Shown: positions 8,872 through 17,796 of the stretch, piece by piece | How positions within the stretch are numbered: the stretch's first letter is position 1 | How the letters are laid out: every line of letters starts with the position of its first letter | From: Aequoribacter sp049615385 | Lineage (GTDB): Bacteria; Pseudomonadota; Gammaproteobacteria; Pseudomonadales; Halieaceae | Strand: one strand, 5' to 3' | NCBI RefSeq assembly: GCF_049615385.1 | Contig: NZ_JBMZFL010000004.1 | Length of the DNA: 64,000 nucleotides | The notes under the pieces: model-generated | Database searches by the model: none | The model's input: only the letters and a program-made list of their open reading frames with translations | What the model was told of the DNA's origin: nothing | Position numbers and translations under genes: made by a program

Positions 8872-8898
8872 GTTTCCTTAAGGTGGGCGCAGTTAGAC

Positions 8899-10332
8899 CT
8901 AATCTTTTTGCGCGCTCACTCGCTTGTCGTTACTCGCTTTTGCACGCGGGATACCAAAACGCTGTCGACGCTCCCATAGGCATTTACGACTGACCCCCAA
9001 TTTTTGTGCAAGCTCGGTTTCGCTCATCGTGTCTTGGTGCTCTAGTACAAAGCGCTGAAAGTAGTCTTCCAAAGATAGATCTTCTGGCGGGTCTTGCGCA
9101 ATAGATCGTATCGATGCCTTATTGCTGGACCCTGAGGAGGCTGAACTGCTACGTAAACGACTCACATTCACAAGTTCTAGGTCAATACCCAGCAAATCGT
9201 TGTCAATTTCATCGCCATCCGCAAGCACGACTGAACGCTCGATAGCGTGTTCAAGTTCGCGCACGTTTCCGGGCCATTGATAGGTTGTGATGGCTTGAAT
9301 CGCTTTGGGCGATAACGATTTGATGGGCTTACCCAGCTTTTCGCAGTAGTGCTGGAGCATATGCTCGGCCAAATGCAGAATGTCTTTGCCGCGCTCACGC
9401 AAGGGCGGTAGCATGACGCGCAGAACGTTAATACGGTAAAACAAGTCTTGGCGGAACTTGCCCTCTCGGGACAAGCGCTCTAGGTTGCGGTGGGTTGCAC
9501 AAATTAAACGCACATCGACTTTACGTGACTGTACTGCTCCAATTCTTCGGATTTCGCCTTCCTGAATAAATCGCAACAGGCGCGCTTGCGCTTCCATGGG
9601 GAGCTCGCCGATTTCGTCAAGGAACAGTGTGCCCCCGTCGGCGGCTTCGATTAATCCAACACGGTTTGCACTGGCACCCGTGAAGGCCCCTTTATCGTAA
9701 CCAAATAACTCTGATTCGATGAGTGTCTCAGGAATTGCAGCGCAGTTGACCGAAATCATGGGTTGAGTGGCACGATGACTTTGCTCGTGTAGGCTGCGCG
9801 CTACCATCTCTTTTCCGGTGCCCGTTTCGCCCAATATTAATACCGTTGAGGTCGTCGGTGCCATTTTTGCAATGTCGTCGCACAGGTTTTGCATGGCTTC
9901 GCAGTCGCCAATAAAGCCTTCCATGCGGGTCGTTGTTTGGCCGATATCTTGCGTGGTTTTTTTCTGCTTGGCTTTTGCTTCTGCATTGTCTTTTAAGATA
10001 CGTTCAACGGCATTGATCATATCGCCATGGTCAAAAGGCTTAGCGATGTAGTCAACGGCACCCATGCGCATTGAATCGACGGCTGATTTCAGGCTGGCGT
10101 AGCTGGTCATAATAAGCACCGGTACCGAGCCCGCTTTTTTTATTAAGGTCGTTCCAGCGGCGCCGGGTAAGCGCAAATCGCTAATGATAAGGTCGAAGCT
10201 TTGTAGGTCGAAGCTGGTTTCGGCTTCTTGCACGGAGCCCGCTTCACTGACGTCGTAATCGTTGCGCTCTAGCAGTCGCTTTAGCGCCGAACGGATAACT
10301 GATTCATCTTCGACGATCAGTAATTTAGTCAT
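8899..10332 (-). CDS. cbrB: NtrC-family response regulator CbrB
   Basis: CbrB is the sigma-54-dependent activator partner of CbrA in control of carbon and nitrogen source use. The 477-aa protein has a receiver domain (about 1-120) with phospho-acceptor D52 in IISDLRLPG, an AAA+ domain with Walker A GETGTGKE, the sigma-54-contact loop GAFTGA, Walker B GGTLFLDEIGELP, and a C-terminal Fis-type helix-turn-helix (SETELAQKLGVSRKCLWERR). Length matches Pseudomonas CbrB (about 478 aa). It follows cbrA after 56 bp. Its likely main target is the small RNA encoded immediately downstream, whose promoter is a near-consensus sigma-54 site. Confidence 0.93.
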   Translation of the reverse strand: MTKLLIVEDESVIRSALKRLLERNDYDVSEAGSVQEAETSFDLQSFDLIISDLRLPGAAGTTLIKKAGSVPVLIMTSYASLKSAVDSMRMGAVDYIAKPFDHGDMINAVERILKDNAEAKAKQKKTTQDIGQTTTRMEGFIGDCEAMQNLCDDIAKMAPTTSTVLILGETGTGKEMVARSLHEQSHRATQPMISVNCAAIPETLIESELFGYDKGAFTGASANRVGLIEAADGGTLFLDEIGELPMEAQARLLRFIQEGEIRRIGAVQSRKVDVRLICATHRNLERLSREGKFRQDLFYRINVLRVMLPPLRERGKDILHLAEHMLQHYCEKLGKPIKSLSPKAIQAITTYQWPGNVRELEHAIERSVVLADGDEIDNDLLGIDLELVNVSRLRSSSASSGSSNKASIRSIAQDPPEDLSLEDYFQRFVLEHQDTMSETELAQKLGVSRKCLWERRQRFGIPRAKASNDKRVSAQKD

Positions 10333-10388
10333 AAACCTGCCTCAGTAAATGCATTGAATCCTTGATTGTAATACCGCTGACGAATACC

Positions 10389-13349
10389 TCAAGCGTCATT
10401 ATAACGCCCTTCGTTCAAAGTAAGTAAAAAACGTGTGCCAGAGGACTCTTCAGGAGAGCATGTTGAGCGGACATCAACTTCTCCCTCCATTTCTTCCATC
10501 ATGGTGAACACCAGTGCCAAACCAAGCCCGGTGCCTGCACCGGGGTCTTTGGTTGTAAAGAAGGGTTCAAAAATTCGCTCTATCTCATGCTCGGGAATGC
10601 CCATGCCGTCATCCTCGACCATAATTTCTACGCGGCCATTCTTTTTGATTCGGGCGCTTGTTGTAATTTTGCCATCGATGTCGCAGGCGTCACGCGCGTT
10701 GGAATATAAATTAATAAAAATTTGTAAAAGTTTTTGCGGATCCGCAATAACCAATATCTCGCGATCACATTCGTTAATAAACGACACGTGCTTCGTGCCT
10801 GGGTCAAGTAACAGTAGATTGGCGGCTTCGTCAGCACAATCTGCGACATTACAAGGTGTCAAACGGTTATCACTGCTCACATCACCTGCGTGCGAGAAGC
10901 GCACAAGTGATTCGACAATTCGGCCGATGCGCTGAGTTTGTTTCAAGATATCGCTGGCCGTCTCGTCAATTTCGGCTTTCGATTCAGCATACGCCAAGTT
11001 TTGGGCTAAGCAGGCGATACCTGTTACTGGGTTACCCACCTCGTGTGCGACCCCAGCGGCTAAGCGTCCGATCGAGGCTAGACGTTCGTTGTGCATGAGT
11101 TCGTGTTCTAGTTGCACGTACTCGGTAATATCCTCTACTACCATTACGCGGTCGCGAGCGGTAAGGGCGTTATCCAATATCGGTGACTTGTGTAAACTTA
11201 CCCAGCGCGATTGCTTGTTGGGCATTTGCACTTTTTGGCGCACGACCTGGTCGGTGTCCTGGGCGCTGAACTGGGTCAGAATTCGTCCCCAGGGCTCACT
11301 CACTTCGGTGATTAAAGAGCCTAATACATCGTCTGCTGGGATGCGGGTGATAAACTCCATGCTCTCGTTCCACATGAGTATCTCGCCGTCGCTGCCTAAG
11401 GAGCACACTCCAATTGGTAGCGTGTTCAGTGTTTCTCGGTAGTGGTGTCTCAGGTTGTTAAGATCAGCGGCCAGACCGGTAAATTGAAGCTGAGCGCGAT
11501 CTAGTTGTAACTCGATCAGGTTGATGTCTTCGCTACCACCATCAGCGGCGGCGGAGTAGGGCAAATAGCGGCTGACCATAGAGTGTGCCACCGAGGGGCC
11601 AAGCAAGCCTGAGAGATTAGCTTCAAGGCGGGCACGCAATCGCCGCAGCGCATAAGGTCGCGACTCGTCTTGTTCGAATTGCAGCTCTCGCATAGCGCGA
11701 TTAACTTCTGCTCGGGCCGTGTCCTCACCCAATCCCGCGGCTAGGTTCACGATAAATTCTTCGGCACTACGTAAATTTAAAGACTGTCTGGCAGGGCGGT
11801 TTAAGTCGTCCATCGAGCAAATTTCGGCTGCGATTTTCTCTTCGCGGGTGGTGGGCAAAATCATGGATAATGATAAAAAAATCAAAATGTTCACCGCCAA
11901 GGACACAGTGGTAGTGATAGTTGTATCTAAGCCTGTTGATTCAAGCCAATCGGGATCGACAACGGACTGTCCTAAAATCAGAGGCGCCAGCAGTAATAAG
12001 CCCCAGATAAATAAGCCGGCGCTTAATCCACCAAGCAAGCCAATGCGGTTGGCGCTAGGCCAGTAGAGTGAGGCGATTACGCCCGGTAAAAATTGTGCGG
12101 TACCCACAAAAGCGATGAGCCCCAGCTGCGCGAGGGTCTCACGGTGGGAAATCACTAAAAATGAGGCAAAGCCCGCGAGTATCAGCAGGGCGATTAAAAG
12201 GCGTCGAATCCAGATCAACTGCCGGTAAATGCCATGTTCCGTGTCCATGGGGATAATACTTAAAGGCAGTACAAGGTGCTTGAGGCACATATGTGATAGG
12301 GCCAAGGTCGACACAATTAAGGTGGCGCTAGCAGCGGACAAGGTTGCAATAAAAGATAGCATAAGAATTGCGGGAGATTGCGACTGAATACCTATTCCCA
12401 GCGCGGCGTACTCGGGTGCCAAAGGCTGGCTTGTGGCCAAGCTGGCCCAGGCAATGGGTAACACAGGAAGGCTTAGCGCCAACAAAAATAGAGGCAAGGC
12501 CCACGAGGCAGTGCGTAATTCCTCGACCTTTGGGTTTTCCGCAAAGATCATATGAAAAATATGTGGCATGCACACAGTGCTCGCGAAGAACAGCATGAGC
12601 GCGGTTCGGGTAGAGGCATCGGTATCTTCCCGAATAGAGGGTACCAATATCTCTCGGTTGGCCGCGAACCAAGCGTCAAAAGCCCCGTAGTCGCCAAAAA
12701 CCTGCCAAACGATAAAAACGGCTACCAGCCAAAAGGCCAGCAACTTCATGATGGATTCGAAGGCTATCGCTGTCACCAAGCCTGTATTTCTGCTTTTCGA
12801 TAGGGGATTACGAGTGCCAAATAAAATGGCGAAAATAATAACGATCAAGCAAAACAAAAAAGCCAATCCGTCGTGTCGCTCGGACTCGAGGGTAACGTCA
12901 GGGGCGCCCGAGGCAACAATATGAATACTGTCGGCGACGGCTTGAATTTGGAGCGCGAAAAAGGGCAGTAAGGCCAAACACATGGCGATGGTAATGCCGG
13001 CTCCGACAAATTCGCTGCGGAATCGAAAGGTGAGTAAATCCGCTAGCGAGCTCAGCTGATAAATACGGCACAAGCGCAGCACCGGAAATAAAATTAAGGC
13101 GCTTGCCATAAAGGCAAGAGTCGCGCCTAAAAAATACGTGAGAGCACCATAGCCTTCCCAGTGCGCCAGCTCTACCGCGCCATTGGTAGCCATAGCTCCA
13201 GCGAATACCCCCAGCGATAAGATATATACAGCAGGGTGTTCGGTGATGCGTTTTGAAATCCACCCTTTTTCGGCAGCGTGAGCGACCCCAAATAACAAGG
13301 TCAGATAGCCAACAATTGCGACCAGCGCCTGGCCCAAACTAAAGCTCAT
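10389..13349 (-). CDS. cbrA: Transporter-fused sensor histidine kinase CbrA
   Basis: The 986-aa protein joins an N-terminal sodium/solute-symporter-like membrane region (about residues 1-500, some 13 hydrophobic segments) to a linker, a PAS domain (about 640-745), a HisKA domain with the H-box LAAGVAHEVGNPVTG (His769) and an HATPase domain (VEDDGMGIPEHEIERIFEPFF, GTGLGLAL). This architecture and length are those of Pseudomonas CbrA (about 983 aa). The ATG at 13349 is preferred to an upstream TTG because AAAGG lies seven bases before it. It overlaps the stop of a 58-aa membrane protein by 11 bp, suggesting translational coupling. The sensed ligand is unknown; histidine uptake has been reported for the Pseudomonas protein. 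Confidence 0.94.
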   Translation of the reverse strand: MSFSLGQALVAIVGYLTLLFGVAHAAEKGWISKRITEHPAVYILSLGVFAGAMATNGAVELAHWEGYGALTYFLGATLAFMASALILFPVLRLCRIYQLSSLADLLTFRFRSEFVGAGITIAMCLALLPFFALQIQAVADSIHIVASGAPDVTLESERHDGLAFLFCLIVIIFAILFGTRNPLSKSRNTGLVTAIAFESIMKLLAFWLVAVFIVWQVFGDYGAFDAWFAANREILVPSIREDTDASTRTALMLFFASTVCMPHIFHMIFAENPKVEELRTASWALPLFLLALSLPVLPIAWASLATSQPLAPEYAALGIGIQSQSPAILMLSFIATLSAASATLIVSTLALSHMCLKHLVLPLSIIPMDTEHGIYRQLIWIRRLLIALLILAGFASFLVISHRETLAQLGLIAFVGTAQFLPGVIASLYWPSANRIGLLGGLSAGLFIWGLLLLAPLILGQSVVDPDWLESTGLDTTITTTVSLAVNILIFLSLSMILPTTREEKIAAEICSMDDLNRPARQSLNLRSAEEFIVNLAAGLGEDTARAEVNRAMRELQFEQDESRPYALRRLRARLEANLSGLLGPSVAHSMVSRYLPYSAAADGGSEDINLIELQLDRAQLQFTGLAADLNNLRHHYRETLNTLPIGVCSLGSDGEILMWNESMEFITRIPADDVLGSLITEVSEPWGRILTQFSAQDTDQVVRQKVQMPNKQSRWVSLHKSPILDNALTARDRVMVVEDITEYVQLEHELMHNERLASIGRLAAGVAHEVGNPVTGIACLAQNLAYAESKAEIDETASDILKQTQRIGRIVESLVRFSHAGDVSSDNRLTPCNVADCADEAANLLLLDPGTKHVSFINECDREILVIADPQKLLQIFINLYSNARDACDIDGKITTSARIKKNGRVEIMVEDDGMGIPEHEIERIFEPFFTTKDPGAGTGLGLALVFTMMEEMEGEVDVRSTCSPEESSGTRFLLTLNEGRYNDA

Positions 13350-13515
13350 CAGAAGACCTTTCAAGTTGCAGCAGATAACTCACGATGACGAGCGCCGCCG
13401 CAAATACGTGAGGGCGATACCAAGCTGCATCGGTTTCGAACAGCCAGTTCGATAGCGATGGGAAAAATAGAAACAGCAGGCCAAAAATTAAGAAAAGGCC
13501 CCGGGTAACTTGCAT
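13339..13515 (-). CDS. Small CbrX-like membrane protein overlapping cbrA
   Basis: A 58-aa frame starts at ATG 13515 (MQVTRGLFLIFGLLFLFFPS) and ends in TAG inside the first codons of cbrA, overlapping it by 11 bp. It has two hydrophobic segments, about residues 6-20 and 37-50, with a short loop containing NWLFETDAAWYRP. Pseudomonas species carry a small gene, cbrX, in the same place, with translation coupled to cbrA. The cbrA Shine-Dalgarno lies inside this frame, which fits coupling. It may assist or tune CbrA insertion, but no function is shown by sequence. It is too short for usual gene callers. Confidence 0.72.
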   Translation of the reverse strand: MQVTRGLFLIFGLLFLFFPSLSNWLFETDAAWYRPHVFAAALVIVSYLLQLERSSDEL

Positions 13516-13556
13516 GCATTAAGTCCGCAAAAGCTTAAGTTTATGACACTTTGGCC

Positions 13557-14426
13557 CTATTGTAACCGAGGCGGCGGAAGGTGCCAGTTTTGCAGGGCGC
13601 ATTCAAGCAGCGCTGCGGGACAACTTGGCGTTTTACACGAGCTTATATCCAAGCTCAGGTGCTCTATTGCTCGCTGCAAATTCGAGAGCGCCCGGGTGTT
13701 ATCGAGGCCCTCGGCGCCAGTTTGTTTGCTGAGTTTCTTGCCCTCATCGGTTAGGACAACAGGGATATGCGCATAGCTTGGCGCCGTTTGATCCAGAAGT
13801 TGGTATAGCGCTACTTGTCGATGCGTTTCGTGCAGCAGGTCGTCGCCCCGAACAATATCTGTGATATTGGCGTGGATGTCATCGACCACTACAGCGAGTA
13901 GGTACGCCGGCAAATCGTCGCGACGCCAGATAATGGCATTGTCAAAGGTGCGCTTGGGTGCAGTGATCGCGCCGTTAACTCGATCGACAAAATCTAAATT
14001 CGTCGTGGGGAGAGTCACGCGCAGATTATTCCCGTGTGCTGCCAGGTCGCGCTGCTTGCAGTCACTAATGCAGCGGCCTAATGAGTCTTGTTGGCGTCGG
14101 GGGCATTGACAATAAAAAGCATGGCCGGTGTTCAGTAGCTTGTGACAGACGGCACGGTATCGATCCCAGTTGTTGTGTTGCCAGATCGTGGTATGGCTAC
14201 TTTCCAAGCCGTGCGCTGCAAGGCAGTCCAGTATGCCAAGGGCCGCACCCTCGACTTCTCTGGGTGGGTCGATATCTTCCAGACGTAAAAGCCAGTCACC
14301 TTGGTGGTGCATGGCATCCAAATAACTCGCTAGCGCAGTAGTCAGCGACCCCAGATGAAGAGGGCCAGTTGGTGAGGGCGCAAACCGACCCCGGTAGCGA
14401 GCTACAGGTGGGGTCGTTTTCGTCAC
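13557..14426 (-). CDS. gluQ: Glutamyl-Q tRNA(Asp) synthetase
   Basis: GluQRS attaches glutamate to the queuosine base of tRNA-Asp. It is a truncated GluRS catalytic core without an anticodon domain; 289 aa is typical. RYRGRFAPSPTGPLHLGSL carries the HIGH-type motif (HLGS at residues 24-27), the zinc site is CQC...CISDC near residues 110-125, and the KMSKS loop appears as KKLSKQ. It lies between dksA and the cbrX-like gene, the same order as in Pseudomonas and partly E. coli (dksA-gluQ), where a terminator between the two controls gluQ. Confidence 0.95.
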   Translation of the reverse strand: MTKTTPPVARYRGRFAPSPTGPLHLGSLTTALASYLDAMHHQGDWLLRLEDIDPPREVEGAALGILDCLAAHGLESSHTTIWQHNNWDRYRAVCHKLLNTGHAFYCQCPRRQQDSLGRCISDCKQRDLAAHGNNLRVTLPTTNLDFVDRVNGAITAPKRTFDNAIIWRRDDLPAYLLAVVVDDIHANITDIVRGDDLLHETHRQVALYQLLDQTAPSYAHIPVVLTDEGKKLSKQTGAEGLDNTRALSNLQRAIEHLSLDISSCKTPSCPAALLECALQNWHLPPPRLQ

Positions 14427-14432
14427 GGGCGT

Positions 14433-14879
14433 TTAGCCTCGCTCTTGCTTCTCTTTGATTTCAGCCAGCGTTTTGCAGTCAATGCACAACTCGGCCGTGG
14501 GGCGGGCTTCGAGACGCTTAATGCCGATCTCCACACCACAGGCATCGCAGAAGCCGTAATCGTCCTGCTCGATTCGCTCGATGGTCTGATCGATCTTGCG
14601 AATCAACTTGCGTTCGCGGTCGCGAGTACGCAGTTCAAGACTGAATTCCTCTTCTTGCGTTGCACGATCCGCGGGATCGGGGAAATTGGCCGCTTCATCT
14701 TTCATGTGTGATACCGTGCGGTCGACTTCCTGCATCAATTCAGAACGCCAGTTCTGCAGCATCGCCTTAAAGTGGGCGCGTTGCTCGTCACTCATATACT
14801 CCTCGCCTTTTTTGGGCGCGTACGGAGTGAAGTTTTTAAAGTTTGTGTCGTTACTTGGAGCCATGTTCAGAGTCCACAT
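14433..14879 (-). CDS. dksA: RNA polymerase-binding transcription factor DksA
   Basis: DksA binds the RNA polymerase secondary channel and works with ppGpp in the stringent response. The 148-aa protein has the coiled-coil with the tip motif DPADRA (DxxDxA, D68 and D71) and the C4 zinc finger CDACG / CIDC (C111, C114, C132, C135). The start at 14879 gives 148 aa; a second ATG at 14864 gives 143 aa, and neither has a strong Shine-Dalgarno. It is followed after six bases by gluQ. Confidence 0.96.
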   Translation of the reverse strand: MWTLNMAPSNDTNFKNFTPYAPKKGEEYMSDEQRAHFKAMLQNWRSELMQEVDRTVSHMKDEAANFPDPADRATQEEEFSLELRTRDRERKLIRKIDQTIERIEQDDYGFCDACGVEIGIKRLEARPTAELCIDCKTLAEIKEKQERG

Positions 14880-14965
14880 AGTTCAATTAAAAACTGTCGT
14901 TTCGCTAGGACTGGGACCGGTACCACGAAGCCCCCGACTGAGCGGGCGCTGAAACTACCAGATAA

Positions 14966-15754
14966 ATGCCAAATGAGCTAGTATTTGATGAGGTTTTTGC
15001 GGCGAATGGGCCAGAATTTGTGAAAAACAGTGGGTTAAATTCGTTTTCCGCCGAGACGGCTCTGATTTTTGGACTGTCGCAAGAGCATGTTATTGCGCGT
15101 GATGAGGTGCAACTGCAGCTCGACGCCCTAAATGCGCTCGACGGTTTAATCGCTGACGCCGCTCAATCAGGCTTGGATTTGGCTGTGGCCAGCAGCTATC
15201 GCTCGTTCGAGCGACAAGCCCTTATTTTTAACGGTAAGCTTCGCGGTGAGCGCGCTGTATTAGACGACAACGATCGCGTCTTAGATCGAGACCAATACAG
15301 CGATACTGAATGGCTCCAAGCCATCTTACGGTTTTCGGCACTACCCGGCACTTCACGGCATCACTGGGGTACCGATCTCGACGTGTTTGATCGCTCGTCT
15401 TTGCGTGGTGATTTGCAGCTTACGGTAAGCGAGTCGCAGATTCTTTTTGCTGATCTGCACGTGTGGTTGGATGAGCGTATGGCAAAAGATAAAAGCTATG
15501 GTTTTTTTAGGCCATATGCCGTTGACCGTGGAGGGGTATCCCCCGAACCCTGGCACCTAAGTTATGCACCTTTAGCGACCGTATACGAAAACGCGCTGGT
15601 GCCAAATTTGTGGCGAGAGGTGTTAGCTGAGTTGGGCGATGTGCTTGATGACCTCAGTGTGATTGATCGTCATCTTGAAAAGATCTTTGAGCGGTTTGTG
15701 GCAGTGCCGAAGGGGTGGTGCCCCGACCATTATCGATCGGGGCTGACAAGCTAG
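14966..15754 (+). CDS. M15-family D-alanyl-D-alanine carboxypeptidase (VanY-like)
   Basis: The family cleaves the terminal D-Ala of peptidoglycan stem peptides. The zinc site is visible as SRHHWGTDLD at residues 130-139 (ligands H132 and D139 in the SxHxxGxxxD pattern) and EPWH at 194-197. SSYRSFERQ at 76-84 is also typical. The 262-aa protein lacks a recognisable signal peptide, which is odd for a cell-wall enzyme; cytoplasmic homologues that act on muropeptides exist, and mpl for muropeptide recycling lies 2 kb away. The gene is divergent from dksA and convergent with ppa, two bases apart. Confidence 0.86.
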   Translation: MPNELVFDEVFAANGPEFVKNSGLNSFSAETALIFGLSQEHVIARDEVQLQLDALNALDGLIADAAQSGLDLAVASSYRSFERQALIFNGKLRGERAVLDDNDRVLDRDQYSDTEWLQAILRFSALPGTSRHHWGTDLDVFDRSSLRGDLQLTVSESQILFADLHVWLDERMAKDKSYGFFRPYAVDRGGVSPEPWHLSYAPLATVYENALVPNLWREVLAELGDVLDDLSVIDRHLEKIFERFVAVPKGWCPDHYRSGLTS

Positions 15755-15756
15755 GC

Positions 15757-16296
15757 TTAGTGACGCTCTTCTTCGTCGAACTTTGCAACTGCTTGGACAA
15801 TGGCATCGCGAGCGTCTTGCGCCGTACCCCAGCCATCAACTTTTACCCACTTGCCAGATTCTAAATCTTTGTAGTGCTCAAAAAAGTGTTTGATCTGGTT
15901 GATCAAAAGCGGCGGCAAATCGGTCACTTCTTTGACATCTTTATAGACGGGTGTGAGCTTGTCTACAGGGACAGCGATCAGTTTCGCGTCGTGGCCTGCT
16001 TCGTCGCTCATTTGCAGAATGCCCACGGGGCGACAGCGAATGACACTACCGGGTACAACGGCATGAGGAGTCTGTACCAATACGTCTAGTGGGTCACCGT
16101 CATCCGCCAAGGTGTTGGGGATATAGCCGTAGTTACAAGGGTAAAACATGGCTGCTGACATAAAACGATCAACCATGATCGCGCCACTGTCATGATCGAC
16201 TTCGTATTTTACCGGGTCGCTGTGTGCGGGAATCTCGATGATGACATTGACATCATCAGGGATATTTTTTCCTGGCGGAATTAGGCTTAGGCTCAT
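15757..16296 (-). CDS. ppa: Inorganic pyrophosphatase (soluble, family I)
   Basis: Ppa hydrolyses pyrophosphate to two phosphates and pulls biosynthetic reactions forward. The 179-aa length fits family I. The signature DDGDPLDVLV near residue 65 contains the metal-binding aspartates. The ATG at 16296 is selected over an upstream in-frame start because AAGGA precedes it and E. coli Ppa begins MSL-. It lies downstream of a PPi-type phosphofructokinase in the same direction, so an enzyme that consumes PPi for glycolysis and one that destroys it are neighbours. Confidence 0.96.
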   Translation of the reverse strand: MSLSLIPPGKNIPDDVNVIIEIPAHSDPVKYEVDHDSGAIMVDRFMSAAMFYPCNYGYIPNTLADDGDPLDVLVQTPHAVVPGSVIRCRPVGILQMSDEAGHDAKLIAVPVDKLTPVYKDVKEVTDLPPLLINQIKHFFEHYKDLESGKWVKVDGWGTAQDARDAIVQAVAKFDEEERH

Positions 16297-16383
16297 CTCG
16301 TAGTTCCTTGTTGGATATCGGGCTAGTTTTAGCGCGCGAAGTTTAGCAAAAAGGCGGTCTTTTGGCACGGCCTGCGTATGTGG

Positions 16384-17646
16384 TTAATTCACATCAAAGG
16401 TGCGCCCGGTTTTGGGTGCCACTAGGTGCCCCCTGATGCGCGTATAGCTGGGCAGGCCATTTTGGTAGGGCGGGTAACTCTCGCCGGCAATGAGGGGCTG
16501 TAAATACTCCCGAGCAGCTTGGGTAATTCCAAAGCCATCCGCTGAAATAAATTCTCGGGGCATAAATTTTTCGACGTTGGCCACTTGACTCAAAGGTGCC
16601 TCGGTTATGTGCCATGCATACTCAGGGCCGGGGAGGCGTGTAATCGCGGGCATCACCGAATTTTTGCCCGCTAAGGCATACTCTACTGCGGCTTTGCCTA
16701 CGGCGTAGGCTTGCTCGACGTCAACGGCTGAGGCGATATGACGCGCTGAACGCTGCAAGTAGTCCGCTACCGCCCAGTGATGTTTGTAGCCCAGTTTTGA
16801 TTTGATCAGTTCGGCAAGGGTAGGGGCCAGGCCTCCCAACTGTTTGTGTCCAAAGACATCGATGGTACCTGAGTCTGCCAGAAAGTTGCCGTTAGCGTAA
16901 CGGGCCCCTTCGGAAGCGACAATTACGCAGTAGCCACACTGCTTCACACTGGCGTCTACCTTTGCCAAGAAGGCTTCCTCGTCGAAGGCGACTTCTGGAA
17001 ACAAAATAATATGCGGCGGCTCGTCGCTCGAATTTCCAGCCAAGCCGCCCGCGGCAGCAATCCAGCCTGCGTGACGCCCCATGGTTTCCAGAATGAAAAT
17101 TTTAGTGGAGGAGGCGCACATTGATACGATATCGAGCGAGGCTTCCATGGTGGCAATGGCAATGTATTTGGCAACCGACCCAAAGCCGGGGCAGTTGTCG
17201 GTAATAGGCAGGTCGTTGTCTACCGTCTTTGGAATATGGACCGCGTGGATCGGGTAGCCCATGTGTTGGCTTAATTCTGAGACTTTTAAACACGTGTCAG
17301 CGGAGTCGCCGCCGCCGTTGTAAAAGAAATACCCAATGTTGTGGGCCTTAAAGACCTCGATTAGACGCTCATATTCGGCGCGGTTATCCTGAAGGCTTTT
17401 TAATTTATATCGGCATGACCCAAAGGCGCCACCTGGTGTGTGTTTTAAGGCGGCGATGGTTTCAGAGGACTCCAACGAAGTATCGATTAGCTCTTCCTTC
17501 AACGCGCCAATAATGCCGTTTTTACCCGCGAACACTGTCCCTATTTGATCACTGTGGGAGCGTGCGGTTTCGATAACGCCGCAGGCCGAGGCATTAATAA
17601 CAGCTGTTACTCCACCGGACTGCGCGTAGAAAGCATTTTTGAGCAT
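16384..17646 (-). CDS. Pyrophosphate-dependent 6-phosphofructokinase (predicted PPi type)
   Basis: The enzyme interconverts fructose 6-phosphate and fructose 1,6-bisphosphate. Residues 111-115 read GGGDS and residues 139-145 PKTVDND. The lysine in PKTxDND and an Asp in place of the second Gly of GGDGS are the marks of PPi rather than ATP as phosphoryl donor. METMGRHAGW-like ETMGRHAGWIAA follows. The start at 17646 (420 aa) is preceded by AGGGG; the frame stays open 100 codons upstream but that part overlaps mpl. A reversible PPi enzyme would serve both glycolysis and gluconeogenesis. Donor assignment rests on motifs only. Confidence 0.88.
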   Translation of the reverse strand: MLKNAFYAQSGGVTAVINASACGVIETARSHSDQIGTVFAGKNGIIGALKEELIDTSLESSETIAALKHTPGGAFGSCRYKLKSLQDNRAEYERLIEVFKAHNIGYFFYNGGGDSADTCLKVSELSQHMGYPIHAVHIPKTVDNDLPITDNCPGFGSVAKYIAIATMEASLDIVSMCASSTKIFILETMGRHAGWIAAAGGLAGNSSDEPPHIILFPEVAFDEEAFLAKVDASVKQCGYCVIVASEGARYANGNFLADSGTIDVFGHKQLGGLAPTLAELIKSKLGYKHHWAVADYLQRSARHIASAVDVEQAYAVGKAAVEYALAGKNSVMPAITRLPGPEYAWHITEAPLSQVANVEKFMPREFISADGFGITQAAREYLQPLIAGESYPPYQNGLPSYTRIRGHLVAPKTGRTFDVN

Positions 17647-17796
17647 TGACGATCCCCTGAGTTTGATGGCGCGTATGATACCGTGTTTGCCGATGGGTGA
17701 AACCGCGTAATTTGGTGGAGTCGACTTTTTTACAATGTCTCTGCGGCCACGCCAGTTACCGTGATAAACTGCGCCCCTACAAGCGGGAGTTTTGGC

